Assembly: GCA_031271975.1 (NCBI GenBank)
Contig: JAISUR010000027.1
Coordinates: forward strand, 30,889 to 94,888
Origin: Propionibacteriaceae bacterium
GTDB lineage: Bacteria > Actinomycetota > Actinomycetes > Propionibacteriales > Propionibacteriaceae
Direction: 5' to 3'
Length of the DNA stretch: 64,000 nucleotides
The position numbers and the translations under genes were made by a program. Position 1 is the stretch's first letter. Each line of letters starts with the position of its first letter. Shown piece by piece: positions 18,721-27,546 of this stretch. A model generated the notes under the pieces. It was not told where the DNA came from and did no database searches. It worked only from the letters and a program-made list of their open reading frames with translations.

Positions 18721-21419
18721 GTCCGGGGCTTCTCCACCATCTCGAAGGTCTCGACGACGTCGCCGATCTGGATGTCGGAATACCCGAGCGTCAGGCCGCA
18801 TTCGAAGCCTTCGCGGACTTCAGTCACATCGTCCTTCTCGCGGCGCAGCGACGCGACCGAAGTCGTCGTCACCACCACGCCCTCGCGCAGCAGCCGCGCC
18901 GACGCGTTGCGCCGGATCGTGCCGTCGATGACCATGCAGCCCGCGATCATGCCGAACTTGGACGAGCGGAAGATCTCCCGGATCTCCGCCTGGCCGCGGA
19001 CCTGCTCCTCGAAGATCGGCTTCAGCATGCCCTTCAAGGCGGCCTCGATGTCGTCGATGGCCGCGTAGATGACCGAGTAGTACTTGATGTCCACACCCTC
19101 GGACTGCGCCTTCTGCGTCGCCTTGCCCTGCGCGCGCACATTGAAGCCGATGATCACGGCCTCGGACGCGGCAGCCAGGTCGACGTTCGTCTCGGTGATC
19201 GCGCCGACGCCGCGGTCGATGACGCGCAACTCCACTTCGTCGCCCACGTCGATCTGCAACAGCGCGTCCTCCAGAGCTTCCACGGAACCCGCCGAATCGC
19301 CCTTCAGGATCAGCTTCAGCTCGGCCGTCTCCTCTTCCTTCATCTTCTTGAGGAGTTCCTCGATGGTGAAGCGCTTGGTGGACTTGGCCAGCATCGCCGC
19401 CCGGTGCATCGCCTCGCGCTTCTGCGCGATCTGGCGGGCCGTACGGTCGTCGTCGACGACCAGGAAGTTGTCGCCGGCGCCCGGCACCGACGTCAGGCCC
19501 AAGACCTGCACCGGCATGGATGGCGGAGCTTCGTCGACGTTTTCGCCCTGGTCGTTGATGAGGGCGCGCACCCGGCCGTGCGCCGAACCGGCGACGATCG
19601 AATCGCCCGTGCGCAGCGTGCCGCGGTGGACGAGGACGGTCGCGACCGGGCCGCGGCCCTTGTCGAGGTGGGCTTCGATGGCGACGCCCTGCGCAGGCAT
19701 GTCGCGGTTGGCCCGCAGATCCAGCGCCGCGTCAGCGGTAAGCACAATGGCTTCCAGCAGCTTGTCCAGACCCTCGTGCGTGGTGGCGGACACGTCGACG
19801 AACATGGTGTCGCCGCCGTACTCCTCCGGCACCAAACCGAACTCGGTCAACTGGCCGCGCACCTTCACCGGGTCGGCGGCCGGCTTGTCGATCTTGTTGA
19901 CCGCCACGACGATCGGCACTTCCGCCGCCTGCGCGTGGTTCAACGCCTCAATCGTCTGCGGCATGACACCGTCGTCGGCGGCGACGACCAGCACCGCGAT
20001 GTCGGTGGCCTGCGCGCCGCGCGCCCGCATGGCGGTGAACGCCTCGTGGCCCGGGGTGTCGATGAAGGTGATGGCGCGTTCGGTGCCGTCCACTTCTGTC
20101 TTCACCTGGTAGGCGCCGATCGCCTGGGTGATGCCGCCGGCTTCCCCGGCTACCACATTCGTGTGGCGCAGCGCGTCCAGCAGCTTCGTCTTGCCGTGGT
20201 CGACATGGCCCATCACGGTGACGGCGGGAGGCCGCGGGCTCAACTCGCCATCGCCGTCTTCGCCAAACTCGATGTCGAAGGACTCCAGCAACTCGCGGTC
20301 TTCGTCTTCTGGGGAAACGACCTCGATGTTGTAGTTCAACTCCAGGCCCAACACCTCAAGGGTCTCGTCCGAAACCGACTGCGTGGCGTTGACCATTTCG
20401 CCCTGGTTGAACAGCACCTGCACCAACGTCGCCGGCTCGACGCCGATCTTCTCGGCCAGATCCGTCAAGGACGAGCCGCGGCGCAGCCGCACTGTCTGCC
20501 CATCACCCTGCCTGACGCGCACACCGGAGATCGTGGGCGCTTCCATCTGGTCGAACTCTTGCCTGCGCTGCTTCTTCGACTTGCGGCCCCGCTTGTTGGC
20601 GCCCTGGCGGCCGAACGCGCCCTGGGTGCCCGAACCGGAACGGCCGGCACGGCCGCGGTTGGTGGGACCAGTCGACGGCATGCCTTGGCCGGGACCGCCG
20701 CCACCAGTACGGCCGCGGCCGGGAGCACCAGTGCCCGGGCGACCGCCGCCGCGCTGCCCGACAGCTCCGGCGCCGGACGTCTGGCCGGGGCGCTGCTGGC
20801 CACCGCCGGGACGCGGACCCGTGCCCGCCCCAGCGGGACGGCCTCCGGGGCCAGGACGTTCGGGACGCGGGCCGCGGTCGCGCGGCACGGGCTCCGGGCG
20901 CCTACGGGCGCCCATCCCCTGGCTGGAAGCGTATGGATTGTTGCCCGGACGCGGACGCGTGGGCAGGCCGCCGGTCGCGCCGGGGCGCGGTGGACGCGGC
21001 TTGGGAATTCCAATCGAGCCGCCCGGACGTGGGATCGGCCGTGGGCCCGGCGTCGGCGCGGGGGCGGCGGCCTTGGCGGGCTCGGGCACCGGCTCAGGAG
21101 CGGGCTCCGGCTCCGGAACGGGCTCGGGAGCGGGCGGGGCCGGCTCTGGCTCGGGAACAGGCTCTGGCTCCGGCACGGGCGTCGGCTCCGGGCCGGGCTC
21201 CGGCGTCGGCGCAGGGGCTGGGGCCGGTGCTGGGGCTGGCGCGGGCTCTTCCTTCGGGCGCCTCGCGGCGACTATCTCGCGCAGTTTGCGCACCACCGGA
21301 GCTTCGATGGTAGACGAAGCCGACCGGACATATTCGCCGGTGTCATTGGCTATTTTCAGCAGTTCTTTGCTTTCCAGTCCGAGCTCTTTCGCAAGCTCGT
21401 GGACGCGGACCTTGGCCAC
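18717..21419 (-). CDS. infB: translation initiation factor IF-2
   Basis: IF-2 is the GTPase that places initiator tRNA on the ribosome. The 900-residue protein has the N-terminal IF2_N motif, then about 200 residues of low complexity (Pro-Ala and Pro-Glu repeats at nt 21060-21245, then Gly/Arg/Pro-rich), a second IF2_N domain, and the G domain from about residue 400 ([20 protein letters not shown]). Domains II-IV follow. The start is GTG, with GAAGGAGA upstream. A GCCCGC-CTGC-GCGGGC hairpin lies just ahead (21433-21448). It sits in the nusA-infB-rbfA-truB operon, but the MFS-CocE pair lies between it and ylxR. Confidence 0.97.
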   Translation of the reverse strand: MAKVRVHELAKELGLESKELLKIANDTGEYVRSASSTIEAPVVRKLREIVAARRPKEEPAPAPAPAPAPAPTPEPGPEPTPVPEPEPVPEPEPAPPAPEPVPEPEPAPEPVPEPAKAAAPAPTPGPRPIPRPGGSIGIPKPRPPRPGATGGLPTRPRPGNNPYASSQGMGARRRPEPVPRDRGPRPERPGPGGRPAGAGTGPRPGGGQQRPGQTSGAGAVGQRGGGRPGTGAPGRGRTGGGGPGQGMPSTGPTNRGRAGRSGSGTQGAFGRQGANKRGRKSKKQRRQEFDQMEAPTISGVRVRQGDGQTVRLRRGSSLTDLAEKIGVEPATLVQVLFNQGEMVNATQSVSDETLEVLGLELNYNIEVVSPEDEDRELLESFDIEFGEDGDGELSPRPPAVTVMGHVDHGKTKLLDALRHTNVVAGEAGGITQAIGAYQVKTEVDGTERAITFIDTPGHEAFTAMRARGAQATDIAVLVVAADDGVMPQTIEALNHAQAAEVPIVVAVNKIDKPAADPVKVRGQLTEFGLVPEEYGGDTMFVDVSATTHEGLDKLLEAIVLTADAALDLRANRDMPAQGVAIEAHLDKGRGPVATVLVHRGTLRTGDSIVAGSAHGRVRALINDQGENVDEAPPSMPVQVLGLTSVPGAGDNFLVVDDDRTARQIAQKREAMHRAAMLAKSTKRFTIEELLKKMKEEETAELKLILKGDSAGSVEALEDALLQIDVGDEVELRVIDRGVGAITETNVDLAAASEAVIIGFNVRAQGKATQKAQSEGVDIKYYSVIYAAIDDIEAALKGMLKPIFEEQVRGQAEIREIFRSSKFGMIAGCMVIDGTIRRNASARLLREGVVVTTTSVASLRREKDDVTEVREGFECGLTLGYSDIQIGDVVETFEMVEKPRT

Positions 21420-21577
21420 TACTCTCCTTCAGGCCCGCGCAGGCGGGCATAGTTACTTGCTCATCGCGTACTCATCGAGTCTTCATGAGCGCAAACCCAT
21501 CCTTCTGGTTGACCGCACCGATCTGGTGCGCCCGCATATCTTAGCGCCAAGAAGGGGATTTCGCCTAAGCGGCCGAC

Positions 21578-21641
21578 AGGGCGCCCCCGCAGGGCGCATG
21601 AGACTGCGTCCCGTCATGCTGAAACAGGTTCAGCATGACGG
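21578..21641. repeat. partial intergenic repeat, copy G
   Basis: GGGCGCCCCCGCAGGGCGCATGAGACTGCGTCCCGTCATGC followed by TGAAACAGGTTCAGCATGACG, a divergent form of the family. It forms a GTCATGCTGAA/TTCAGCATGAC stem. It lies between the CocE-like gene and infB, at the edge of the inserted gene pair. Confidence 0.75.
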
Positions 21642-21645
21642 TGAG

Positions 21646-23646
21646 CTAGTGCCCGACGCGCGGTATGGTGTCGTCCCACTTCTTGGCGAAGACCTCCACG
21701 CCGTTCTCCGTGGAGACCATCTCGGACTTCACGTAGAAGTTGTCGTAGTCGCAGGTCATCTGAGTGCGGATCTTCGCCTCCGTCATCCAGCCCTCCCGGC
21801 CGATGCGCATGTTGTGCACCAGCACATACTTGGCGCTGAGCGGGTCGGAGTTGGTCAAGGTGAGCTCGCGCTTGAGGTTGTGCTCCAACTCTTCGTCGAT
21901 CTCGTCAAAGCGGATGATGCCCTCGCCGAACACTCCGCCACGGCCGTCGGTGATGGCCGTCCAGGTATCCGACACGATGTCGTAGCTCACCTCGCGGGTG
22001 ACGAATCCCTCCGACAACTGCGTGATCGGCGTCAACGCCGCGGACTCCGGGTCCGGGATCGGCCCGGCGGCGTCCTTGCCGGAGAACACCGGCAACACCA
22101 ACTCGGCCGTAACGGTCAGTTCCGCGTCATCGGGCATCGGCCACAACAGAGGCCACGCCGAAGACGCCAAGGACAGGCGCAGCTTGTGTCCGGCCGGGAA
22201 CTGGTGCCCGATGCAGTCCAGTTGCAGCGTCCCCCTGGCCGCTTGGCCGGGTACGAGCGGGGCGTACTTGTCTTGACCTTGGAGTTGCGTCAGGTTGACC
22301 GTGCCGTAGCTGACCCGTGTGGACGCGCCATCTGGAGCCACGTCGCAAAGCCGCGCGAATAGCTGCGCGTTCGGCTTGTCGGAGACCACTTCGAACTCGA
22401 CTTTCGGATAGCCGAAGATTTCCAGCGGTTCGGCCAGGTCAAGCTCGAAAACCACCGACTGGCCGTCGTCGATGCGCTGGTCCGACGGCGACTCGCCGGG
22501 CACGCCCGCGCCCATCCACTCACCGGCCAGCAGACCTTGCGAAAGCGGGGTCTTGACCGTGAACGGCGCCTTGGCATCGCCCAACTTGCCCGCTGCGAGG
22601 GCCAAGCGGCGCTCGCTGACATCCGGGCTCGGCCATGAGTCCAGGCCCACCCAACGGCCGGGCGAGACGTTCTGAATCGCCGACGGGCGCAGATACTCCT
22701 CCATCCAGGCCTGCACCTGGGGTGGGGTCATCGCATCGTTGTCGATGCCTTTCAGCCAATGATCCCACCAGCGCACGGCTTCTTGCAGGAAACCGACCGC
22801 CGGCTCGGGATAGCCGTCGTGCGCGTAGACGTGCGCCCACGGCCCGATGACGCAGCGGCGCGGTACTTGCAGATGCTCCATGAGGCGCAGCACCGGGTTG
22901 GTGTACGAATCGGAATAGCCGTCGAAGGCCAACACCGGCACCTGGATGCGCGAATAGTCCTCGCAAATCGAACCATGCTTCCAGTACTCGTCGCGCAGCG
23001 CGTGCTGCATCCAGGGCACCGGCCAGTGCGGCATGTGTTCCAAGCGGTCCAGCCATTGCTCGCGCCAGCCGTCGCCCGCGATCCGGGGCTCGATGGCGCG
23101 CGACTGGTCGGCCAGCATGATCGAACCCCACCACAGGTTGTCGTTGAGCAGGCAGCCGTTCTTGTAATGGATGTCGTCGTTGTAGCGGTCGTCCGTGAAA
23201 CCGACGATCAGGATCGCGCGCAGCGCCGGGGGCTGCCGGAAAGCCACCTGGAGCGAGTTGAACCCGCCCCAAGACTTGCCCATCATGCCGACATTGCCGT
23301 CACACCAGGGTTGCTTGGAGATCCAGTCGATCACTTCCAGCGCGTCGTCCTGCTCCTGCTTGATGTACTCGTCTTCGAGGTAGCCGGTCGACTCGCCGGA
23401 GCCGCGCTGGTCCACCCGCACGCACACGTAGCCGTGGCCCGAGATGTAGCCGTGCATCGGCTCGTCGCGGGCCCTGGTGCCATCGGACTTGCGGTACGGG
23501 ATGTACTCCAACACCGCCGGGAGCGGCTTGTCCGACACTGGCTGCCAGATCCGCGAGGACAGCTTCACGCCGTCCGACATCGGGATCCAGGTGTTCTCGA
23601 TGACATTGACCTCATACGGCAGGTCGGTCCTGATCTTCTTCGCCAT
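21646..23646 (-). CDS. CocE/NonD-family alpha/beta hydrolase
   Basis: This is a 666-residue serine hydrolase of the X-Pro dipeptidyl-peptidase/cocaine-esterase group. The alpha/beta domain carries the nucleophile in MMGKSWGG (Ser125), a candidate acid in FDGYSDSYTNPV and the candidate His in GPWAHVYAHDG. A C-terminal PepX_C-type jelly roll follows (about residues 330-560). No signal peptide is visible, so it is probably cytoplasmic. GAAGGAG TAGCT precedes the ATG and overlaps the end of the MFS gene (2-base gap), so the two are one unit. The substrate, an ester or a peptide imported by the MFS protein, is inference. Confidence 0.9.
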   Translation of the reverse strand: MAKKIRTDLPYEVNVIENTWIPMSDGVKLSSRIWQPVSDKPLPAVLEYIPYRKSDGTRARDEPMHGYISGHGYVCVRVDQRGSGESTGYLEDEYIKQEQDDALEVIDWISKQPWCDGNVGMMGKSWGGFNSLQVAFRQPPALRAILIVGFTDDRYNDDIHYKNGCLLNDNLWWGSIMLADQSRAIEPRIAGDGWREQWLDRLEHMPHWPVPWMQHALRDEYWKHGSICEDYSRIQVPVLAFDGYSDSYTNPVLRLMEHLQVPRRCVIGPWAHVYAHDGYPEPAVGFLQEAVRWWDHWLKGIDNDAMTPPQVQAWMEEYLRPSAIQNVSPGRWVGLDSWPSPDVSERRLALAAGKLGDAKAPFTVKTPLSQGLLAGEWMGAGVPGESPSDQRIDDGQSVVFELDLAEPLEIFGYPKVEFEVVSDKPNAQLFARLCDVAPDGASTRVSYGTVNLTQLQGQDKYAPLVPGQAARGTLQLDCIGHQFPAGHKLRLSLASSAWPLLWPMPDDAELTVTAELVLPVFSGKDAAGPIPDPESAALTPITQLSEGFVTREVSYDIVSDTWTAITDGRGGVFGEGIIRFDEIDEELEHNLKRELTLTNSDPLSAKYVLVHNMRIGREGWMTEAKIRTQMTCDYDNFYVKSEMVSTENGVEVFAKKWDDTIPRVGH

Positions 23647-23648
23647 AG

Positions 23649-25271
23649 CTACTCCTTCGGCTCCTCGGGGATGTCCAGCGGCGACGGCTCGGGCTCAGCG
23701 GCGGCCTCGGCCACCGGCTCGGGCTCAGCGACCGCCTCGGCCACCGGCTCGACGACAGGTTCGGCAGCGGGCGGCGCGGCGGGCGTGGCCACCGGAGCCT
23801 CCGGAATCGGAACGGCGGGAGCCGCCTGCGGCGCGGGATCAGCCGACGCTGGATCCCCGGCCGCCGCCTGGTCGTAGGAATCCCAGAACACGCCCGCGGT
23901 TTCGGGCGTCGGAGCGACAAAGTCGTCATCGGCGGGGAATTCCGGGAAGGCGCTCAAGGTCTCCGCCTGCTTGGCGGCTTTGGCGGCCTTGGCGCGCGCG
24001 CCGTAGATGCGCGTCCAGAGCACCGACACGAGGGCGCCCACGATGGCAAAGCCAGCCATGGCTGAGAAGATGATCACGTAGCCGGTGGCGTCAACGCTCT
24101 CGCCGACCGTATAGGAGTCCAGGATGCGGCCCGCCGTGGGCGGCCAGATGACCTCCGGCAGATATGCCAAGCACGAAATGACGCCGATGGCGGTGCCGGC
24201 GACCTTGACGGGTATTCCGCCTTCCTCGACAAGCGAGAAGAAAATGCCGTAGTTGCCGTACATGCCCAGATATACGATCCCGCATCCGATCACAAGCAGC
24301 GTGGTGGTCCCTTCGCCGCGCGGGATGATCAACACCATCGCGGTGCCGACCGCCATCAACACGAACCCGACCAGCAGGACGTTGGCACGCCCCACTCGGT
24401 CGGCCAGGAAACCGCCGCCCGCGGACGCGAACGGGCGCACATACTGGGCCATGATCGCGAGCACCGCGCCGAACAACGCCGTGGCGCCAAAGATGTTTGT
24501 CGCGAACGGCGTGAAGTAGCGGTAGCAGATATTGAAGGTGTAGCTGCAGAACAGCAGCACGATGATCAGGTAGATGCCGGGGTACGTGAGCACCTTCGGC
24601 AGGTCGCGCCACTGGAACTGGGCACCCTCGGGGATCTCGCCCTCCGGCAGGGTCTGGCCTTCCTTGAAGAAGATCTGCACCAGCACGCCACCGAGAATCG
24701 CGATGACCGAATAGAAGATGATGACGCCCTGGATGGACCACAGTTGGCCGAGTTGGGCTCCGGCAAAGGCGAACACGGCGGCGGCGCCGACCAGGTGTAG
24801 CGCGTTGACAACGCCGCGGCCACCTTCGAACAGGCCATAGGCGCGGCCCTGCTGCGGGCCAGAAGCCTGCATGCGGACTGTCTTCAACAGGGCCGGCCAG
24901 AAGGTCAGCAGCGAGGTGACGCCCCACAACGCGTAGATGACGCAAAGGACCGTGTAGTCCGTCAGAATCAGGTGACCCAAGCCGGCCGCGCCGGTCGCGA
25001 TCAGCGAAATCACGATAAGTGTCTTGGCGGAGAAGCGGTCGGCCAAGACGCCGCCCACCAGGTAGGCCAGGATTCCGATACCGCCGTACCAACTGCTCAG
25101 CGAGCCCATTTGCTCGTTCGTCAACTGGTAGATGGCCAGATAGTCATCGTAGTAATAGTCCTTGAAATAGGGCAGGCCGTAGATAATGGAGCCGCAAAAA
25201 GCCAAGAACAGGACCCTCAACCAGTTTTTCTTGAGGTCTGGGGTGGACGCGGGCGCGTTGACAGTTGTCAT
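23649..25271 (-). CDS. MFS transporter with long Pro/Glu-rich cytoplasmic tail
   Basis: This is a 540-residue major facilitator with about 12 membrane segments; the cytoplasmic loop motif GGVLADRFSAKT is followed later by GGFLADRVGR. The ATG at 25271 follows TAGGATCACC; the frame is open further upstream but that part lies antisense-like in ylxR. After the last membrane segment (near LVSVLWTRIYG) there is an unusual tail of about 120 residues rich in Ala, Pro, Glu and Val, with repeated PVAEAV/AEPEP blocks. It is paired with the CocE-like hydrolase and placed between ylxR and infB. The substrate is unknown. Confidence 0.9.
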   Translation of the reverse strand: MTTVNAPASTPDLKKNWLRVLFLAFCGSIIYGLPYFKDYYYDDYLAIYQLTNEQMGSLSSWYGGIGILAYLVGGVLADRFSAKTLIVISLIATGAAGLGHLILTDYTVLCVIYALWGVTSLLTFWPALLKTVRMQASGPQQGRAYGLFEGGRGVVNALHLVGAAAVFAFAGAQLGQLWSIQGVIIFYSVIAILGGVLVQIFFKEGQTLPEGEIPEGAQFQWRDLPKVLTYPGIYLIIVLLFCSYTFNICYRYFTPFATNIFGATALFGAVLAIMAQYVRPFASAGGGFLADRVGRANVLLVGFVLMAVGTAMVLIIPRGEGTTTLLVIGCGIVYLGMYGNYGIFFSLVEEGGIPVKVAGTAIGVISCLAYLPEVIWPPTAGRILDSYTVGESVDATGYVIIFSAMAGFAIVGALVSVLWTRIYGARAKAAKAAKQAETLSAFPEFPADDDFVAPTPETAGVFWDSYDQAAAGDPASADPAPQAAPAVPIPEAPVATPAAPPAAEPVVEPVAEAVAEPEPVAEAAAEPEPSPLDIPEEPKE

Positions 25272-25335
25272 GGTGATCCTAACGGAGAGGTTGCGCGTGC
25301 AGTCTCCCAACCCGTGGCCAGAAATGCAACATATC

Positions 25336-25593
25336 TCAGGTTTTGAACTGCTCCGCGGAAGTTTTCCCGAGTCCTTCCCCGAGCAGGCTGGCCAACTCAG
25401 AGGTGTCCACTTGAGCGCGCAGAGCCCGCGGCAACCGCGGCAGGGCCCGCTGCCAACACGCCGTGTGGAAGTAGGCGCCGCGGCCCGGCCCTTTGCCCAA
25501 CGCCAAGCCATCATCAACCCGGTAGACGCGGACCAGGTCGCCTTGCGCGGCCTTGGCGCGGCAGCCCAGGCAGGTGCGCGTCGGGTCGCTCAC
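25336..25593 (-). CDS. ylxR: YlxR (DUF448) RNA-binding protein
   Basis: An 85-residue YlxR protein, nearly always found between nusA and infB. It shows the RTCLGCR motif at the N-terminus and GRGAYFH-x-ACW, both typical. It probably binds RNA, and a regulatory role has been proposed for relatives. The GTG start overlaps the nusA stop by 4 bases (GTGA). Confidence 0.95.
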   Translation of the reverse strand: MSDPTRTCLGCRAKAAQGDLVRVYRVDDGLALGKGPGRGAYFHTACWQRALPRLPRALRAQVDTSELASLLGEGLGKTSAEQFKT

Positions 25594-26555
25594 TCGGCCG
25601 AATCCGAGCGGATGTCGATGCGCCAGCCCGTCAGCCGGGCGGCGAGGCGGGCATTTTGGCCCTCGCGGCCGATCGCCAGGGAGAGTTGGTAATCGGGCAC
25701 GATCACGCGCACGGCTTTGGCGGTGTGGTCGGTGACGATCACCGACGACACCTTCGCCGGGGAGATGGCCTGGGCCACATATTCGGTGGGGTCGTCGGAG
25801 TAGTCGATGATGTCGATCTTCTCCTCGTTCAACTCGTGCATGACGGCGCGCACCCGCTGGCCCATCGGGCCGATGCAGGCGCCCTTGGCCGAGATATTCG
25901 GATCGTGGGAGAGCACGGAGATTTTCGTGCGGTGGCCCGCCTCGCGGGCGATGGCCTTGATCTCGACGACGCCCTGCTCGATTTCGGGCACTTCCAGCTT
26001 GAACAGCTTCAGCACCAGGTTCGGATGGGTGCGCGAGACGACCACCTGTGGGCCGCGAATGTCGCGCCGCACCGTCACCACGTAGAAGCGCATCCGCTGG
26101 CCGTGCGAATAATCCTCGCCGGGCACCTGTTCAGCCGGCGGCATGATCGCCTCGATTTGGCCAAGGTCCACCCGCACCGTGCGCGAATCGCGGTCCTGCT
26201 GGCACACACCGGGGAGAATGTCGCCCTCCACTCCGGAGAAGTGGCCGAATTTGGCCTCGTCTTCGGCCTCGCGGAGCCGTTGCACGATGACCTGCCGGGC
26301 AGTCGCGGCCGCGACCCGCCCGAAGCCCTCCGGGGTCTCCTCGTACTCGCCGATCTGTTCCTCGCCGGACACTTCCGGCACGATGATCCGCACTTGGCCG
26401 GTCTTGCGCTCCAACACCGCGCGGGCGCCCGGCTTGGCCTTCGGGGTCTTCAAGTACGCGTTGAGCAGCGCGTCCTCCAACGCGCTCACCAGCACGTCCA
26501 TGCTGATGCCCTTGTCGCGCTCAACCGCGCGCAGGGCGTTCATGTCAATGTCCAT
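25590..26555 (-). CDS. nusA: transcription termination/antitermination protein NusA
   Basis: NusA binds RNA polymerase and nascent RNA and modulates pausing and termination. At 321 residues it has the usual short actinobacterial form: N-terminal domain, S1 domain (about residues 110-185) and two KH domains ([13 protein letters not shown] and [15 protein letters not shown]), with no C-terminal acidic repeats. The ATG overlaps the rimP stop by one base (TGATG) and the 3' end overlaps ylxR. Confidence 0.97.
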   Translation of the reverse strand: MDIDMNALRAVERDKGISMDVLVSALEDALLNAYLKTPKAKPGARAVLERKTGQVRIIVPEVSGEEQIGEYEETPEGFGRVAAATARQVIVQRLREAEDEAKFGHFSGVEGDILPGVCQQDRDSRTVRVDLGQIEAIMPPAEQVPGEDYSHGQRMRFYVVTVRRDIRGPQVVVSRTHPNLVLKLFKLEVPEIEQGVVEIKAIAREAGHRTKISVLSHDPNISAKGACIGPMGQRVRAVMHELNEEKIDIIDYSDDPTEYVAQAISPAKVSSVIVTDHTAKAVRVIVPDYQLSLAIGREGQNARLAARLTGWRIDIRSDSAE

Positions 26556-26992
26556 CAGTCATCCCTCATCTCGACCTGGACGACAGCCTTCGCAATATCG
26601 GAGAACGCCACATGTTTGCCATCCACCACCACACCGTCCGAGTCCGCCGCTTCGATGCGCCCGGTGAAAGCCCCGCCGGCCGCGGCTATTTCGACGAGGC
26701 GCCCGATATTGCGCCGGAAGTGTTTGGGTTGCGTGAGCGGGCGGTTCACCCCGCGGCTGGAGACCTCCAGCGTATAGGCGGACTTGAACAGATCGGCCTC
26801 GTCCAGCGCCCGGGACAGGGCGCGGGTGGCAGCGGAGATGTCATCCAAGCTGGGGCCGCGGCCATCGGGGCCGTCGCCGTCCAAGAAGATCTGCACGAGC
26901 TTGCGCCGCCCCGCAGAACGGACTTCGACGCGGTCCACCTCCAACCCGCATTCCGCAGCGACAGACGTTGCCAGTGCCTGTAGTGCGTCCAT
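26555..26992 (-). CDS. rimP: ribosome maturation factor RimP
   Basis: RimP assists 30S subunit maturation. The 145-residue protein has the [13 protein letters not shown] segment, the [14 protein letters not shown] motif typical of the family and a C-terminal SH3-like domain. It is the first gene of the rimP-nusA-ylxR-infB operon. Repeat copy H lies upstream. Confidence 0.95.
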   Translation of the reverse strand: MDALQALATSVAAECGLEVDRVEVRSAGRRKLVQIFLDGDGPDGRGPSLDDISAATRALSRALDEADLFKSAYTLEVSSRGVNRPLTQPKHFRRNIGRLVEIAAAGGAFTGRIEAADSDGVVVDGKHVAFSDIAKAVVQVEMRDD

Positions 26993-27061
26993 CCGATTGT
27001 CCTTTGCGGTTGTCGGAAACAGCCTACAACTTCCTGGACTGGGTCGCTTGCCAACGGCGAA

Positions 27062-27230
27062 CCGGACTTCGTCCGAGATGACGAACTGGAAGTCAGAGGT
27101 CCGTATGGCCCGCTAGGGGCATCCCCGTGGGGTGCATGGGACTGCGTCCCAAGATGCCGGAACAGGTCCGGCATGACGGGAGGGGCCCGGGCAGGGTATC
27201 GCGGCGCAGCGAGGACACTTTGTGGGGCTC
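27062..27230. repeat. modular palindromic intergenic repeat, copy H
   Basis: Contains CCGGACTTCGTCCGAGATGACG, GGGGTGCATGGGACTGCGTCCC, an AGATGCCGGAACAGGTCCGGCATGACG hairpin arm, and a remnant of the GCGCAGCGAGGACACTTTGTGGGG module. It fills the gap between rimP and the small membrane protein gene. Confidence 0.85.
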
Positions 27231-27236
27231 AAGTCA

Positions 27237-27488
27237 TCACTGCGGCGGATGGTCTTCGGTGGCGGAAGCGGCGCTGCGCGCGGATACCGCGGAAGCGGCC
27301 GAACGGGCCTTTTCGAAGAACGCGACCAGGCCGGCGGGCGGATCAGCCTCGCCGCTGAGGTGGCGGGTGGTGGCGGCCAAACCGCGCGACAGCTTCGAAC
27401 CGCCGCCGCGTGTTCCAATGGCGACGATCGCGACGACAAGCACGCTCACACCCAGCGCGACGCCCACGATTTCAATGGCTAGTGTCAC
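27237..27488 (-). CDS. small single-pass membrane protein, unknown
   Basis: An 83-residue protein with one N-terminal membrane helix (about residues 3-24) and an Ala/Ser-rich cytoplasmic tail. The GTG start is well supported by AGGAGG (27496-27501) 7 bases upstream. It lies 58 bases downstream of smc on the same strand, so it may be co-transcribed. I do not recognise a family. Confidence 0.7.
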   Translation of the reverse strand: MTLAIEIVGVALGVSVLVVAIVAIGTRGGGSKLSRGLAATTRHLSGEADPPAGLVAFFEKARSAASAVSARSAASATEDHPPQ

Positions 27489-27546
27489 CCATCCACCTCC
27501 TGGTGCACTCCATTATTGCGCACCGGCCTGAGAACTCGCTGAGAGG

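Noticed and set aside
19404..22362. Long plus-strand frames opposite infB and the CocE-like gene
   Set aside because: They are composition shadows of high-GC genes; the minus-strand proteins have full domain sets.
23649..25517. Longer N-terminus for the MFS transporter
   Set aside because: The extra 82 codons overlap ylxR on the same strand in another frame and lack any membrane or family similarity; the ATG at 25271 has a ribosome binding site.
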